Below, one piece after another: positions 32,356-40,220 of a stretch of 64,000 nt of DNA. The DNA lies in contig JAGAIP010000003.1 of NCBI GenBank assembly GCA_017626495.1, forward strand, positions 248,001 to 312,000, given 5' to 3'. The stretch comes from Clostridia bacterium (GTDB lineage Bacteria > Bacillota > Clostridia > Christensenellales > Borkfalkiaceae). Every line of letters begins with the position of its first letter. Position 1 is the stretch's first letter. The position numbers and the translations under genes are program-made. The notes under the pieces are model-generated. The model was not told the DNA's origin and did no database searches. It was given only the letters and a program-made list of their open reading frames with translations.

Positions 32356-33237
32356 CTACATTTTTTTCAGCGTCTCGTCTTTTTTGCAGTTGACGCACCC
32401 TTCGCAGGACAACACCCGTTTCGTGACGGAGGGAAGTCCGAGCATGAGCACGTTATCCGTAAGATCGTGGTTGAAATGGAGTTTCACCTCCGACAACGCC
32501 TCGCGCACGCCGTAAAAGAGCGTTCGGAAGATAAAGTCGATTTCTTTTCCGTTTTCTTTCAAAAGCGCCCTCTTGTTTTCGGCATGATAGGCGCGTTCAA
32601 ATACGTTGAAACAGTTTTTCTTCTTATCCTTATCGTAATCGTCTACCGCGTCGATGAGGTAGATCCATTTCCCGATGAGATAAAAGAGCTGTCGCGTCTG
32701 CGGCGTGGCGTACTCTTCGAGCATCAGATCGGAAAGCTCGGAGACCATCGTCGCCGTTCCGTCCGCCATTCTGTCGGGAGAATCGCACCCTTGTTTTTCG
32801 AGCGCGGACGTCTCCGCAAGCCGCTTTTCGATCACGGAAACGATTTCGGGATGCGCCTTTTTGACCTTTCTATATCCTGACGAAAACCAAAGCCGCTTAA
32901 AATACCCTTTCTTTTCGTCGGCGATGTCGTCCGTCAGCTTAAAATACATCCATGCCGTATTCACGCAGGCGAGATAGTCGGTAAGGCGATCCCTCTTTGC
33001 GATGGGACGCTTGATAAACCAATGTTCCACGCAATGTTCCTTCGTCACTTCAACGTCTACATTCTTTAAGTTGTGTAAAAGCGCGGATAAAAATGTAACG
33101 TCATAGGAAAGCCCCATACGAGCAAGCTGACCGCACGTTCCGCCGATGCTCTTGCAAAGTCCGCAATAGAGCGCCTTGTAGAGCATTCCGTCCTTGATGA
33201 ATAGATTTGGCAAATCGGGACTGACGTATCCGAACAA
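32356..33237 (-). CDS. DUF5685 family protein
   Basis: A 293-residue soluble protein fitting the DUF5685 family of clostridial proteins. MFGYVSPDLPNLFIKDGMLY is followed by CGLCKSIGGTCGQLARMGLS. Acidic motifs LTDDIADEKKGYFK and IDAVDDYDKDKKKNCFNVF are reminiscent of the Asp-rich metal sites of polyprenyl-synthase-like helical folds. The C-terminus has CEGCVNCKKDE, and four or more cysteines could bind metal. No activity is known to me. The start is TTG with AAGGAG 8 nt upstream. It has a promoter at 33272-33300 and is followed by the J-domain-like gene, so the two probably work together. Confidence 0.75.
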   Translation of the reverse strand: MFGYVSPDLPNLFIKDGMLYKALYCGLCKSIGGTCGQLARMGLSYDVTFLSALLHNLKNVDVEVTKEHCVEHWFIKRPIAKRDRLTDYLACVNTAWMYFKLTDDIADEKKGYFKRLWFSSGYRKVKKAHPEIVSVIEKRLAETSALEKQGCDSPDRMADGTATMVSELSDLMLEEYATPQTRQLFYLIGKWIYLIDAVDDYDKDKKKNCFNVFERAYHAENKRALLKENGKEIDFIFRTLFYGVREALSEVKLHFNHDLTDNVLMLGLPSVTKRVLSCEGCVNCKKDETLKKM

Positions 33238-33271
33238 CGCAAATTCTCCTTTCTAACTTTATCTCCGGTTC

Positions 33272-33300
33272 ATTATAACACAGGAACGTAAAAAATGCAA
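33272..33300 (-). promoter_or_regulatory. Promoter of the DUF5685/J-domain unit
   Basis: TTGCAT, 17 nt, TATAAT on the minus strand with an extended -10 (TGTTATAAT). Confidence 0.8.
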
Positions 33301-33368
33301 TTCGTTTCGCGATAAATATGGAGTCGTTCACAGGAAATAACCTTATTTATCATCGAATGAACACATAA

Positions 33369-33397
33369 ACGCCCCGAAAGCCATGCTTTCGGGGCGT
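33369..33397 (-). terminator. Terminator of thrC
   Basis: A 13-bp perfect stem (ACGCCCCGAAAGC and complement) with a 3-nt loop. Only a modest T-tract follows (TTATGTG). Confidence 0.8.
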
Positions 33398-33419
33398 ACT
33401 ATGTTACGATGAAATTATT

Positions 33420-34904
33420 TTATCCGATAAACTTCATGATTTCGTCGAACGCTTTGGAAACGGCGACGGAAGTCTTAAAGCGGACGGTCTTATCGCGAAG
33501 GTTGGCGAGGGATTCGGGAATCTTCATCGCCGTGAGCGCGTTGATGCGCTTGACACCCTTGAAGGAATCCTTCACGTCGTTGCCCGTAAGCGCATAGAGC
33601 ACGTCCTGAGGGAATTTATAGGGGCTTGCCGTAGAGACGACGACCATGTTTCTCTTGTCCTCGTTCTCCTTTTCGAAGTACTCTCTCGCGACGTTCATGG
33701 CGACGCCCGTATGCGTATCCATGGGATAGCCGATTTCCGAGAAGATGTCGTAGATACATTCCACGGTATCGTCCTCGGAAGAGAATCCTGCGAAGAACTG
33801 CTCTTTCATCGCTTTGAGCTCCTCGTCGGAGATGGAATAAGTACCCTTTTCCGTCAGGGATTTCATGCGTTCCGCCGTAAGAGAAGCGTCTCTACCCGAA
33901 AGTTCGAAAAGGAACCGTTCGAGGTTGGACGAGATGAGAATGTCCATGGAAGGAGACATCGTCTTATAGAACGGTCTGCCCTCCGTCTTATATTCGCCCT
34001 TGCGAATGAAATCGGTCAGAACGTTGTTCTTGTTGGACGCACAGACGAGCTTGCCGACGGGAAGCCCCATGCGCTTTGCGTAATAAGCGGCGAGAATGTT
34101 TCCGAAGTTGCCCGTGGGAACGGTAAAATTGACCTCTTCGCCGATTTCGATCTGTCCTGCGGAGACCAAATCGAGATACGCGGAGAAGTAATACGCGATC
34201 TGAGGCGCAAGCCGTCCGAAGTTGATGGAGTTCGCGCTGGAAAGACGGGTATTCTTTGCAAGGAGCTTGGCTTTGCACTCTTCGCTGTTGAAGATTTTCT
34301 TGACGGTCGTCTGACAATCGTCGAAGTTGCCCTTGACGGCTACGACGTTGACATTGCTTCCCTCTTGCGTACACATCTGCAATTTCTGCATTTTAGATAC
34401 GCCGTCGTCGGGATAAAAGACCATGATCTTGATGCCCTCTGCGTCCTTAAAGCCTTCGAGCGCAGCCTTGCCCGTATCGCCGCTGGTCGCAACGAGAATG
34501 AGGATCTGTTCCTTGATGCCCACGATGTCGCAACCCGTTCTCAGAAGATACGGAAGGAGCGTAAGCGCCATATCCTTGAACGCACAAGTCGGACCGTGGA
34601 AGAGTTCGAGCATATATACGCCGTCGTCGAGCTTTACGAGGGGCGCGGGATCTCCGTCCTCGAACTTCGCATATGCCTTTTCGCAGGCGGCGAGAAGTCC
34701 GGCTTTATCGTATTCATCTAAATATTTATGCAAAACTTCGGTAGCACGCTCCGCATAGGACATGGTAAGCATCGCTTCCAGCTCTTCTTTCGAAACGGAA
34801 GGGAAAGTCTCGGGAACAAACAATCCGCCGTCTACGGAAAGCCCCTGCACGATTGCCTGCGCCGCCGTTACCCGTTCACGTCCTCTTGTGCTGATAAAAT
34901 ACAT
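33420..34904 (-). CDS. thrC: Threonine synthase
   Basis: A 494-residue PLP enzyme converting O-phosphohomoserine to threonine. The PLP lysine lies in LFHGPTCAFKDMALTLLPYL; the phosphate-binding turn is VPTGNFGNILAAYYA; ILVATSGDTGKAALEGF is the substrate segment. The N-terminus MYFISTRGRERVTAAQAIVQ is typical of the longer fungal-like/E. coli-type enzymes. AGGAGG precedes the ATG. The terminator of the upstream P-loop gene sits right before this ribosome binding site, so read-through control is possible. No other threonine pathway genes are in the window. Confidence 0.96.
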   Translation of the reverse strand: MYFISTRGRERVTAAQAIVQGLSVDGGLFVPETFPSVSKEELEAMLTMSYAERATEVLHKYLDEYDKAGLLAACEKAYAKFEDGDPAPLVKLDDGVYMLELFHGPTCAFKDMALTLLPYLLRTGCDIVGIKEQILILVATSGDTGKAALEGFKDAEGIKIMVFYPDDGVSKMQKLQMCTQEGSNVNVVAVKGNFDDCQTTVKKIFNSEECKAKLLAKNTRLSSANSINFGRLAPQIAYYFSAYLDLVSAGQIEIGEEVNFTVPTGNFGNILAAYYAKRMGLPVGKLVCASNKNNVLTDFIRKGEYKTEGRPFYKTMSPSMDILISSNLERFLFELSGRDASLTAERMKSLTEKGTYSISDEELKAMKEQFFAGFSSEDDTVECIYDIFSEIGYPMDTHTGVAMNVAREYFEKENEDKRNMVVVSTASPYKFPQDVLYALTGNDVKDSFKGVKRINALTAMKIPESLANLRDKTVRFKTSVAVSKAFDEIMKFIG

Positions 34905-34920
34905 AATTTCCTCCTATTGA

Positions 34921-34952
34921 AAAAACCGAAAGGGTTCGTCCTCTCGGTTTTT
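34921..34952 (-). terminator. Terminator between the P-loop gene and thrC
   Basis: A 13-bp stem with one G-T pair (34921-34933 with 34940-34952), a 6-nt loop and a T-run on the minus strand. It ends about 7 nt before the thrC Shine-Dalgarno sequence. Confidence 0.88.
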
Positions 34953-34962
34953 CATCTTCATA

Positions 34963-35370
34963 TCAGAGATACTTTTTAATAAAGTCGGGCAAGGTTTCTA
35001 CGTCCGCGCTGATCGTCATCGTGACTTTCAGATCGTTCTTCTCGCTGATTCTTTCGAGCATATAGAAGAACCCTGCCATCTGATCGAGCGGCTTGCCTGC
35101 GATTCTCGCAACGCCGTCAATGAAAATGTACTCGTTATCGTTGTTTCCTGCGATAACGCCTTTTATAAAACCGCACAACGCGTCTTCGCCTGCGACCTGA
35201 TACTCGCTTGAATTGATGAAACGTACGTTTCTATCGATGTCGTACATGTATCTCGTAGTATCGGTGACGAAAATCAGATGACCTTTCGCCATTCCGACCG
35301 CCGCATTCGCCGCGTCTATAATTTTCTTCGTTTTTCCGGAACCCTTCGCTCCTGCAATAATGGTAATCAT
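34963..35370 (-). CDS. P-loop ATP-binding protein, unknown function
   Basis: A 135-residue compact P-loop protein with Walker A GAKGSGKTKKI at the N-terminus and a Walker-B-like strand EYIFIDGVARIAG. It lacks further ATPase motifs. Homologues of this size are common in Clostridia and often carry misleading PilT-type names. AGGAGG precedes the ATG but lies within a 7-bp palindrome (35372-35388) that could hide it. It has its own promoter at 35399-35427. Confidence 0.75.
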   Translation of the reverse strand: MITIIAGAKGSGKTKKIIDAANAAVGMAKGHLIFVTDTTRYMYDIDRNVRFINSSEYQVAGEDALCGFIKGVIAGNNDNEYIFIDGVARIAGKPLDQMAGFFYMLERISEKNDLKVTMTISADVETLPDFIKKYL

Positions 35371-35371
35371 A

Positions 35372-35388
35372 AAAACCTCCTAGGTTTT
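35372..35388 (-). promoter_or_regulatory. Hairpin over the ribosome binding site of the P-loop gene
   Basis: AAAACCT and AGGTTTT form a 7-bp stem with a 3-nt loop that includes the AGGAGG sequence. It could limit translation initiation. Confidence 0.45.
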
Positions 35389-35398
35389 ATTTTTCCAT

Positions 35399-35427
35399 AT
35401 TGTAACAAGTTTTTGTGAAAATTTCAA
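35399..35427 (-). promoter_or_regulatory. Promoter of the P-loop gene
   Basis: TTGAAA, 17 nt, TACAAT on the minus strand. Confidence 0.78.
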
Positions 35428-35464
35428 GGGGTTTTCGAAAAATTATTTCCTGAAAAGTGAAATT

Positions 35465-36658
35465 TTATTTCAAAGAATCAACAAAATGACAAATTCTTTG
35501 AAGTCCCTCTACCATGTCCTCCATGGAGAGCGCATAGGAAAGACGAACGCAACCGTCGTCTCCGAACGCGATACCGGGAACGGTAGCGACCTTTTCCGCA
35601 TCCAGGAGCGCGTCGCAGAATGCAACGGAACCGTCGATTCTCTTGCCGTGATAGCTCTTGCCGTAACAATTATCCACCGTGAGCATGACGTAGAACGCGC
35701 CGTCGGGTTTTACGTAGGAAAGAATGGGGTGCGCGTCGAGAATTTCCATCATTTTATCTCTTCTCTCGTGGAAAATATCGACCATCTCTTTCACTTTCGC
35801 CTCGTCTCCTTTGAGCGCCGCGATGGTGGCATGCTGAGAAATGGAGGACGCGTTGCTCGTCGCGTGGCTCTGGAAGGAGTCGATCGCCTTAGCGATCTCC
35901 TTGGGAGCCGCAAGATAGCCGACTCTCCAACCCGTCATGGCGTACGTTTTGGAAACGCCGTTGATGACGATCGTATGCTCTTTCATGTAATCGGAAACGC
36001 AGGCGATGGAGAAGGGTTTCACGTCGGAATAGATGAGTTTCTCGTAAATCTCGTCGGAAAGAACGTAAATTCCCGCCTTTTCGCACACGGCGGCGATGGC
36101 TCTGATTTCCTCTTCGGAGTACACCGCACCCGTGGGGTTGGAAGGGGAATTCAGAATGAGCATCTTCGTCTTGGGCGTGATCGCCTGTTCGATCGCCTCC
36201 GCCGTTACTTTGAATCCGTTCGCTCTATCCCCCATGACGGAGACGGGCACGCCGCCGACGACCTTGACGATCTCGGGATACGTTACCCAGTAGGGAGCGG
36301 GGATGATGACCTCGTCCCCTTCGTCGAGGAGCGCAAACACGGCGTTGAAGATAGAATGTTTTGCTCCGTTGGAAACGATGATCTGAGAAGGCTCGTAATC
36401 GAGGCCGTTGTCCTTTCTGAACTTTTCGCAAATGAGCTTGCGGAGCGCGGGAAGTCCCGAAGAAGGCGTATACTTGGTATAGCCTTGTTCCATGGCGGAA
36501 ATACCTGCGGCGATGATGTGGTCGGGCGTATTGAAATTCGGTTCGCCGACGCCGAAGGAAATGACGTTTTCACCTGCCTCTTTCATCGCTTTCGCTTTTG
36601 CGGAAACGGCAAGCGTCAGAGACGGGGAGATGGAAAGCATTCTTTTTGCGATACTCAT
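35465..36658 (-). CDS. Aspartate aminotransferase (class I, type Ib)
   Basis: A 397-residue PLP aminotransferase. SFGVGEPNFNTPDHI and YTPSSGLPALRKLICEKF are in the N-terminal part, NSPSNPTGAVYS is the conserved Asn-Pro-Thr-Gly, and LSDEIYEKLIY holds the Asp and Tyr that contact PLP. The Schiff-base lysine is in GVSKTYAMTGWRVGY and the substrate-carboxylate Arg in DDGCVRLSYALS. This is the AspB/AspC2 type that makes aspartate from oxaloacetate. The ATG has GAGGA about 9 nt upstream. It has its own promoter at 36686-36714. Confidence 0.92.
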   Translation of the reverse strand: MSIAKRMLSISPSLTLAVSAKAKAMKEAGENVISFGVGEPNFNTPDHIIAAGISAMEQGYTKYTPSSGLPALRKLICEKFRKDNGLDYEPSQIIVSNGAKHSIFNAVFALLDEGDEVIIPAPYWVTYPEIVKVVGGVPVSVMGDRANGFKVTAEAIEQAITPKTKMLILNSPSNPTGAVYSEEEIRAIAAVCEKAGIYVLSDEIYEKLIYSDVKPFSIACVSDYMKEHTIVINGVSKTYAMTGWRVGYLAAPKEIAKAIDSFQSHATSNASSISQHATIAALKGDEAKVKEMVDIFHERRDKMMEILDAHPILSYVKPDGAFYVMLTVDNCYGKSYHGKRIDGSVAFCDALLDAEKVATVPGIAFGDDGCVRLSYALSMEDMVEGLQRICHFVDSLK

Positions 36659-36685
36659 TTGAATCGTCCTCGGAGTTTTTGTTTT

Positions 36686-36714
36686 ATTTTACAACAGAAA
36701 CGACTGAAAAGCAA
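36686..36714 (-). promoter_or_regulatory. Promoter of the aspartate aminotransferase gene
   Basis: TTGCTT, 17 nt, TAAAAT on the minus strand. Confidence 0.7.
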
Positions 36715-36817
36715 GTTTTGAAAGGAAAAATCCGTCGTCCCGAAAAAAGTTACAAAAGGAACAAAAAGTTGTGTTTTTTGTTCAAAACGGACATTTTTCT
36801 CTTTTTCGGAGCATATA

Positions 36818-36849
36818 AAAAAGCGCCTTCGTCAAAAAAAGCGCTTTTT
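36818..36849 (-). terminator. Terminator after prfA
   Basis: A 9-bp stem (AAAAAGCGC with GCGCTTTTT) and a 14-nt loop, with T-runs. It follows the prfA stop codon by 2 nt. Confidence 0.85.
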
Positions 36850-36851
36850 GA

Positions 36852-37925
36852 TTAAATTTCCTCGCTGCCTGCAAGCTGCGCCTCTCTGTCGGCAAGCGCG
36901 AGCGCGTCGAGCATTTCGTCGATCTCACCCATCATGAATCCCTCTATGTTGAACGTAGAAAATCCGATTCTGTGATCGGTCACGCGCGACTGGGGAAAGT
37001 TATAGGTGCGGATGCGTTCGCTCCTGTCGCCCGTTCCGACCATGCTCTTTCTGTTCTGCGCGTACTGTTGCTCGTTCTTCGAATTATAGAAATCGTACAA
37101 CCTGGTACGGAGCACTTTGAACGCTCTCTCCTTGTTTTTGAGCTGAGAGCGTTCGTCCTGACAGGAAACGACGATTCCCGTGGGGAAATGCGTGATACGA
37201 ATGGCGGTTTCCGTCTTATTGACCTTCTGTCCGCCTGCGCCCGAGGAGCGGAACACGTCCACGCGAATGTCCTTTTCGTTGATTTCCACTTCCACGTCCT
37301 CCGCCTCGGGGAGAACCGCGACCGTTACGGTGGAAGTGTGAACTCTTCCCTGCGATTCCGTTTCGGGAACGCGTTGAACGCGGTGTACGCCGCTTTCGTA
37401 TTTGAGCGCCTTATACGCCCCTTTCCCCGCAATGTTGACGACCGCCTCTTTCATGCCGCCGAGTTCCGTTTCGCTCACTTCGACGGGTTCGAACTTAAAA
37501 CGGTGCTTGTCGCAATAATACTGATACATACGGTAGAGTTCGTACGCGAAGAGCGCGGCTTCGTCTCCGCCGGCGCCGCCTCGGATTTCGAGAATACAGT
37601 TTCTCTCGTCGTTTTTATCTTTGGGGAGAAGAAGGATCTTCAATTCTTCCCTGATCGCGGAAAGCGTTTCTCTGCACGCGTAGCCCTCTTCGCTTAGCAG
37701 TTCCTTCATTTCTCTGTCCGACTCCGCTTCCGCCTCCGCAAACGCGTCGTTCATTTCCTTTTCTTTGGCAAGGTACTCCCTGTATTTGAGCGCGACCTCT
37801 TCGATTTCCGCGTGTTCTTTGGAGAGCTTCGTCCAGTTTTCCATGTCCGCGATCACGTCGGGATTTGCAAGCAACCCCGTAAGCTCGTCATATCTCGCGA
37901 TAATATCGTCTAACTTCTTTAACAT
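36852..37925 (-). CDS. prfA: Peptide chain release factor 1
   Basis: A 357-residue class I release factor for UAA and UAG. The GGQ motif lies in SSGAGGQKVNKTETAIRI, and the RF1-type region HRVQRVPETESQGRVHTSTV holds the codon-recognition neighbourhood. The C-terminal NFPQSRVTDHRIGFSTFNI is typical. The gene overlaps the end of the YqhQ-PrmC fusion gene by 7 bp, so the enzyme that methylates the GGQ glutamine (PrmC) and its substrate are cotranslated. Confidence 0.97.
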   Translation of the reverse strand: MLKKLDDIIARYDELTGLLANPDVIADMENWTKLSKEHAEIEEVALKYREYLAKEKEMNDAFAEAEAESDREMKELLSEEGYACRETLSAIREELKILLLPKDKNDERNCILEIRGGAGGDEAALFAYELYRMYQYYCDKHRFKFEPVEVSETELGGMKEAVVNIAGKGAYKALKYESGVHRVQRVPETESQGRVHTSTVTVAVLPEAEDVEVEINEKDIRVDVFRSSGAGGQKVNKTETAIRITHFPTGIVVSCQDERSQLKNKERAFKVLRTRLYDFYNSKNEQQYAQNRKSMVGTGDRSERIRTYNFPQSRVTDHRIGFSTFNIEGFMMGEIDEMLDALALADREAQLAGSEEI

Positions 37926-39721
37926 AGTATTTTTACAATCCTTTCGACCCCTTCGAGATCCTTGACAATTTCGCTCTTTCCTTCAAACAGCGAACAGACG
38001 GCTTCCGCTTGCCCCTCTCCGCACTCGAAGAGAATCATTCCCCCTTCGTTCAGATAAGGTCTGAATTCCTTCGCCATTCGTCTGTAAAAGTCCATGCCGT
38101 CCGCTCCGCCGTCGAGCGCCATACGGGGCTCGAAATCTCTCACTTCCTTCTGCATTTCGGGAATATAGTCGGTCGGAACGTAAGGGGGATTACATACGAT
38201 CAAATCGTACGTTCCCTCGACGCGTTCGAATAAATCTCCCACGAAGAAGGTTACGTTTACGCCGTTGAGCGCGGCGTTTTCCTCGGCGAGGGAGATTGCC
38301 CGTTCGCTCAGATCGGTCGCGCAAACCTTTGCGCCCGTCGCCTTTGCGATCGCAACGGCGATGCATCCGCTACCCGTACAGACGTCAAGCACCGTCTTGC
38401 GCTTTCCTCTCTTTACCTCGTCGATCGCCCTGTCCGCGAGTTCTTCCGTTTCGGGTCTCGGAATGAGGGCGCGCTCGTCCACGCGGATCGTGACGCCGCA
38501 AAATTCCGTATCCCCCGTGATATACCAGAGCGGTCTGCCCGTGAGACGCTCTTTGCACGTCTGTTCGAGTTTTTTCCGTTCGGAGGGCTTGACTCTTCTC
38601 TCCTCCGTAAGTTGACTGCGAGGAATGCCGAGGCAGATGGAATAGATCCACTCCGCGTCCGATTCGTCGATCCCGTTCTTTGCGAACTCCTCTTTCGTCT
38701 GTTTGAGAAGCACGGAGAGCTTTTCGCTCAGAACGAACGAGGTCGTCTCCACGCCGTCGTCCGCTTCCATTTCCAACACTTTTTTGAACGCCGCAATCGC
38801 AACTTCCACCATATCGTCGGTAGGCTCCTGCGTGGTGATGCGCTGCAAGAGAAGTCCGGGAGCTTTGAACGGAATCACCCATTTCGCGTCCGTGCGCGCA
38901 AGCGCACGCAACAATTCATAGGAGATACCTGCCACCACGGGGAGAAGAACGAGTTCGGTGCCGATTCTTGCGAGCAGACGGAGCGCGCCGTTTTCAATCG
39001 AGCCGAGACCGAGCAGATACCCGACGAGCGCGAAGAGCAGGATATTGACGGCAAGCACGAGGAAGAGAAAGGTCGTTCCGCACCTGTCGTGCACGCGCGT
39101 ACAGCGTTTCACGTTTTCCACGGTGAGCTCTTTGCCTTCCTCATAGCAGGAAATGGTCTTGTGCTCCGCTCCGTGGTACATAAACGTCCTGCGCATATCT
39201 TTGATGCAGAGCATCAGGCAGAGATACCCGATGAATAAAACGAGCTTGATTCCCCCGACGATGAAGTAATACCAACCGCTTTCTTCGGAAAGAGGAGTAT
39301 ACTTAATCAGGAGACTTCCGAGAAACTGCGGCAGAATCATGAAGAGCGCGATTGCAAGCGCGACGCCGAGAATCATGGAGACCGTGGTCACCACGTCCAT
39401 CAAATCGAGATGGAATTTTTCCGCGAGAAAGCGTTCGAACTTGGACGGCTGTTCCTCCTCTTCCTCCACGCTGTCCGCATACACCTCGGACGTGCGCATC
39501 AAACACTTCATTCCGTCTTTGAGCGAGGAGATCAGGTTGAACGAACCGCGCAAGAAGGGCACGCGCATGATTTTTTTTGCTTGGGGCAGACGGGTAGATT
39601 CGATCTGAACGTTCCCTTCCCCGTCCCGAACGGCGGTCGCCATGGACTTTCTTCCGCGCATCATGACGCCTTCCAGCACGGCTTGACCGCCGATATACGT
39701 TTTATTTGATTTTGTTGACAT
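37919..39721 (-). CDS. prmC: Fusion of YqhQ-like (DUF1385) membrane protein and PrmC methyltransferase
   Basis: One uninterrupted 600-residue frame. Residues 8-300 are DUF1385/YqhQ: TYIGGQAVLEGVMMRGRKSM, YHGAEHKTISCYEEGKELTV, then DRCGTTFLFLVLAVNILLF, with several membrane helices. Residues 350-600 are PrmC/HemK, the SAM-dependent glutamine N5-methyltransferase for release factors: the helical N-domain ends in GRPLWYITGDTEFCGVTIRV, then LIPRPETEELADRAI, LDVCTGSGCIAVAIA and the catalytic NPPYVPTDYI. The ATG at 39721 has GAGGA 7 nt upstream; the longer frame lacks a ribosome binding site. In other Clostridia these are usually separate neighbouring genes. The fusion tethers PrmC to the membrane. 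Confidence 0.92.
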   Translation of the reverse strand: MSTKSNKTYIGGQAVLEGVMMRGRKSMATAVRDGEGNVQIESTRLPQAKKIMRVPFLRGSFNLISSLKDGMKCLMRTSEVYADSVEEEEEQPSKFERFLAEKFHLDLMDVVTTVSMILGVALAIALFMILPQFLGSLLIKYTPLSEESGWYYFIVGGIKLVLFIGYLCLMLCIKDMRRTFMYHGAEHKTISCYEEGKELTVENVKRCTRVHDRCGTTFLFLVLAVNILLFALVGYLLGLGSIENGALRLLARIGTELVLLPVVAGISYELLRALARTDAKWVIPFKAPGLLLQRITTQEPTDDMVEVAIAAFKKVLEMEADDGVETTSFVLSEKLSVLLKQTKEEFAKNGIDESDAEWIYSICLGIPRSQLTEERRVKPSERKKLEQTCKERLTGRPLWYITGDTEFCGVTIRVDERALIPRPETEELADRAIDEVKRGKRKTVLDVCTGSGCIAVAIAKATGAKVCATDLSERAISLAEENAALNGVNVTFFVGDLFERVEGTYDLIVCNPPYVPTDYIPEMQKEVRDFEPRMALDGGADGMDFYRRMAKEFRPYLNEGGMILFECGEGQAEAVCSLFEGKSEIVKDLEGVERIVKILC

Positions 39722-39765
39722 GGATGATTCCTCAATGCAAACTGTCGTAACGACAGAGTAAAACA

Positions 39766-39787
39766 GCTTCAATCGAATGATTGAAGC
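39766..39787 (-). terminator. Terminator after rpmE
   Basis: GCTTCAATC-GAAT-GATTGAAGC, a perfect 9-bp stem followed by TGTTTTAC on the minus strand. A second small perfect hairpin (CTGTCG-TAA-CGACAG, 39742-39756) follows. Some read-through into the yqhQ-prmC gene is likely, as no other promoter is evident there. Confidence 0.72.
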
Positions 39788-39801
39788 CGTCTTGCCGTTT
39801 G

Positions 39802-40005
39802 TTAGATTCCGTATCTCTTCTTGAATTTATCGACACGACCACCGGTGTCCACAAGCTTCTGTCTGCCTGTGAAGAAGGGATGGCACTTGCTGCAAATGTC
39901 GACTCTCAGAACGTCACCGTCTTTCGTCGTGCCTGTCTTAAAGGTTTCGCCGCAAGCACATACTACTGTTACTTCATGGTACTTGGGATGGATATCAGCC
40001 TTCAT
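39802..40005 (-). CDS. rpmE: Ribosomal protein bL31
   Basis: A 67-residue ribosomal protein, [20 protein letters not shown] at the start and [20 protein letters not shown] near the end. The Cys pairs C-A-C and C-S-K-C mark the zinc-binding form. The ATG at 40005 is chosen because GCGAGG lies 8 nt upstream and the promoter's -10 sits 44 nt before it; the longer frame overlaps the promoter. A hairpin terminator follows, then the YqhQ-PrmC and prfA genes, an order common in Clostridia. Confidence 0.97.
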   Translation of the reverse strand: MKADIHPKYHEVTVVCACGETFKTGTTKDGDVLRVDICSKCHPFFTGRQKLVDTGGRVDKFKKRYGI

Positions 40006-40048
40006 TCTTTTTACCTCGCGATTTGCTATCTTTCTAAGACGCTCCTTC

Positions 40049-40077
40049 ATTATAGCGCGTTTTTTGCTTTCCGTCAA
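40049..40077 (-). promoter_or_regulatory. Promoter of rpmE
   Basis: TTGACG, 17 nt, TATAAT on the minus strand. Confidence 0.85.
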
Positions 40078-40166
40078 TTATTTTTGCAAAAGAAAATAAG
40101 GTTTTTTTCGTCAACCGCAAACAAAACGACAACTTCGCACAAGATAAAGGAAAAAAGGAAAAAGGG

Positions 40167-40195
40167 TTGATTTCCGCAATCATGTGTGATATAAT
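40167..40195 (+). promoter_or_regulatory. Promoter of the MDR-Cof-phosphodiesterase operon
   Basis: TTGATT, 17 nt, TATAAT with an extended -10 (TGATATAAT), 25 nt before the start codon. Confidence 0.83.
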
Positions 40196-40220
40196 AGATC
40201 ATACAATAGGGAGAAATGTT

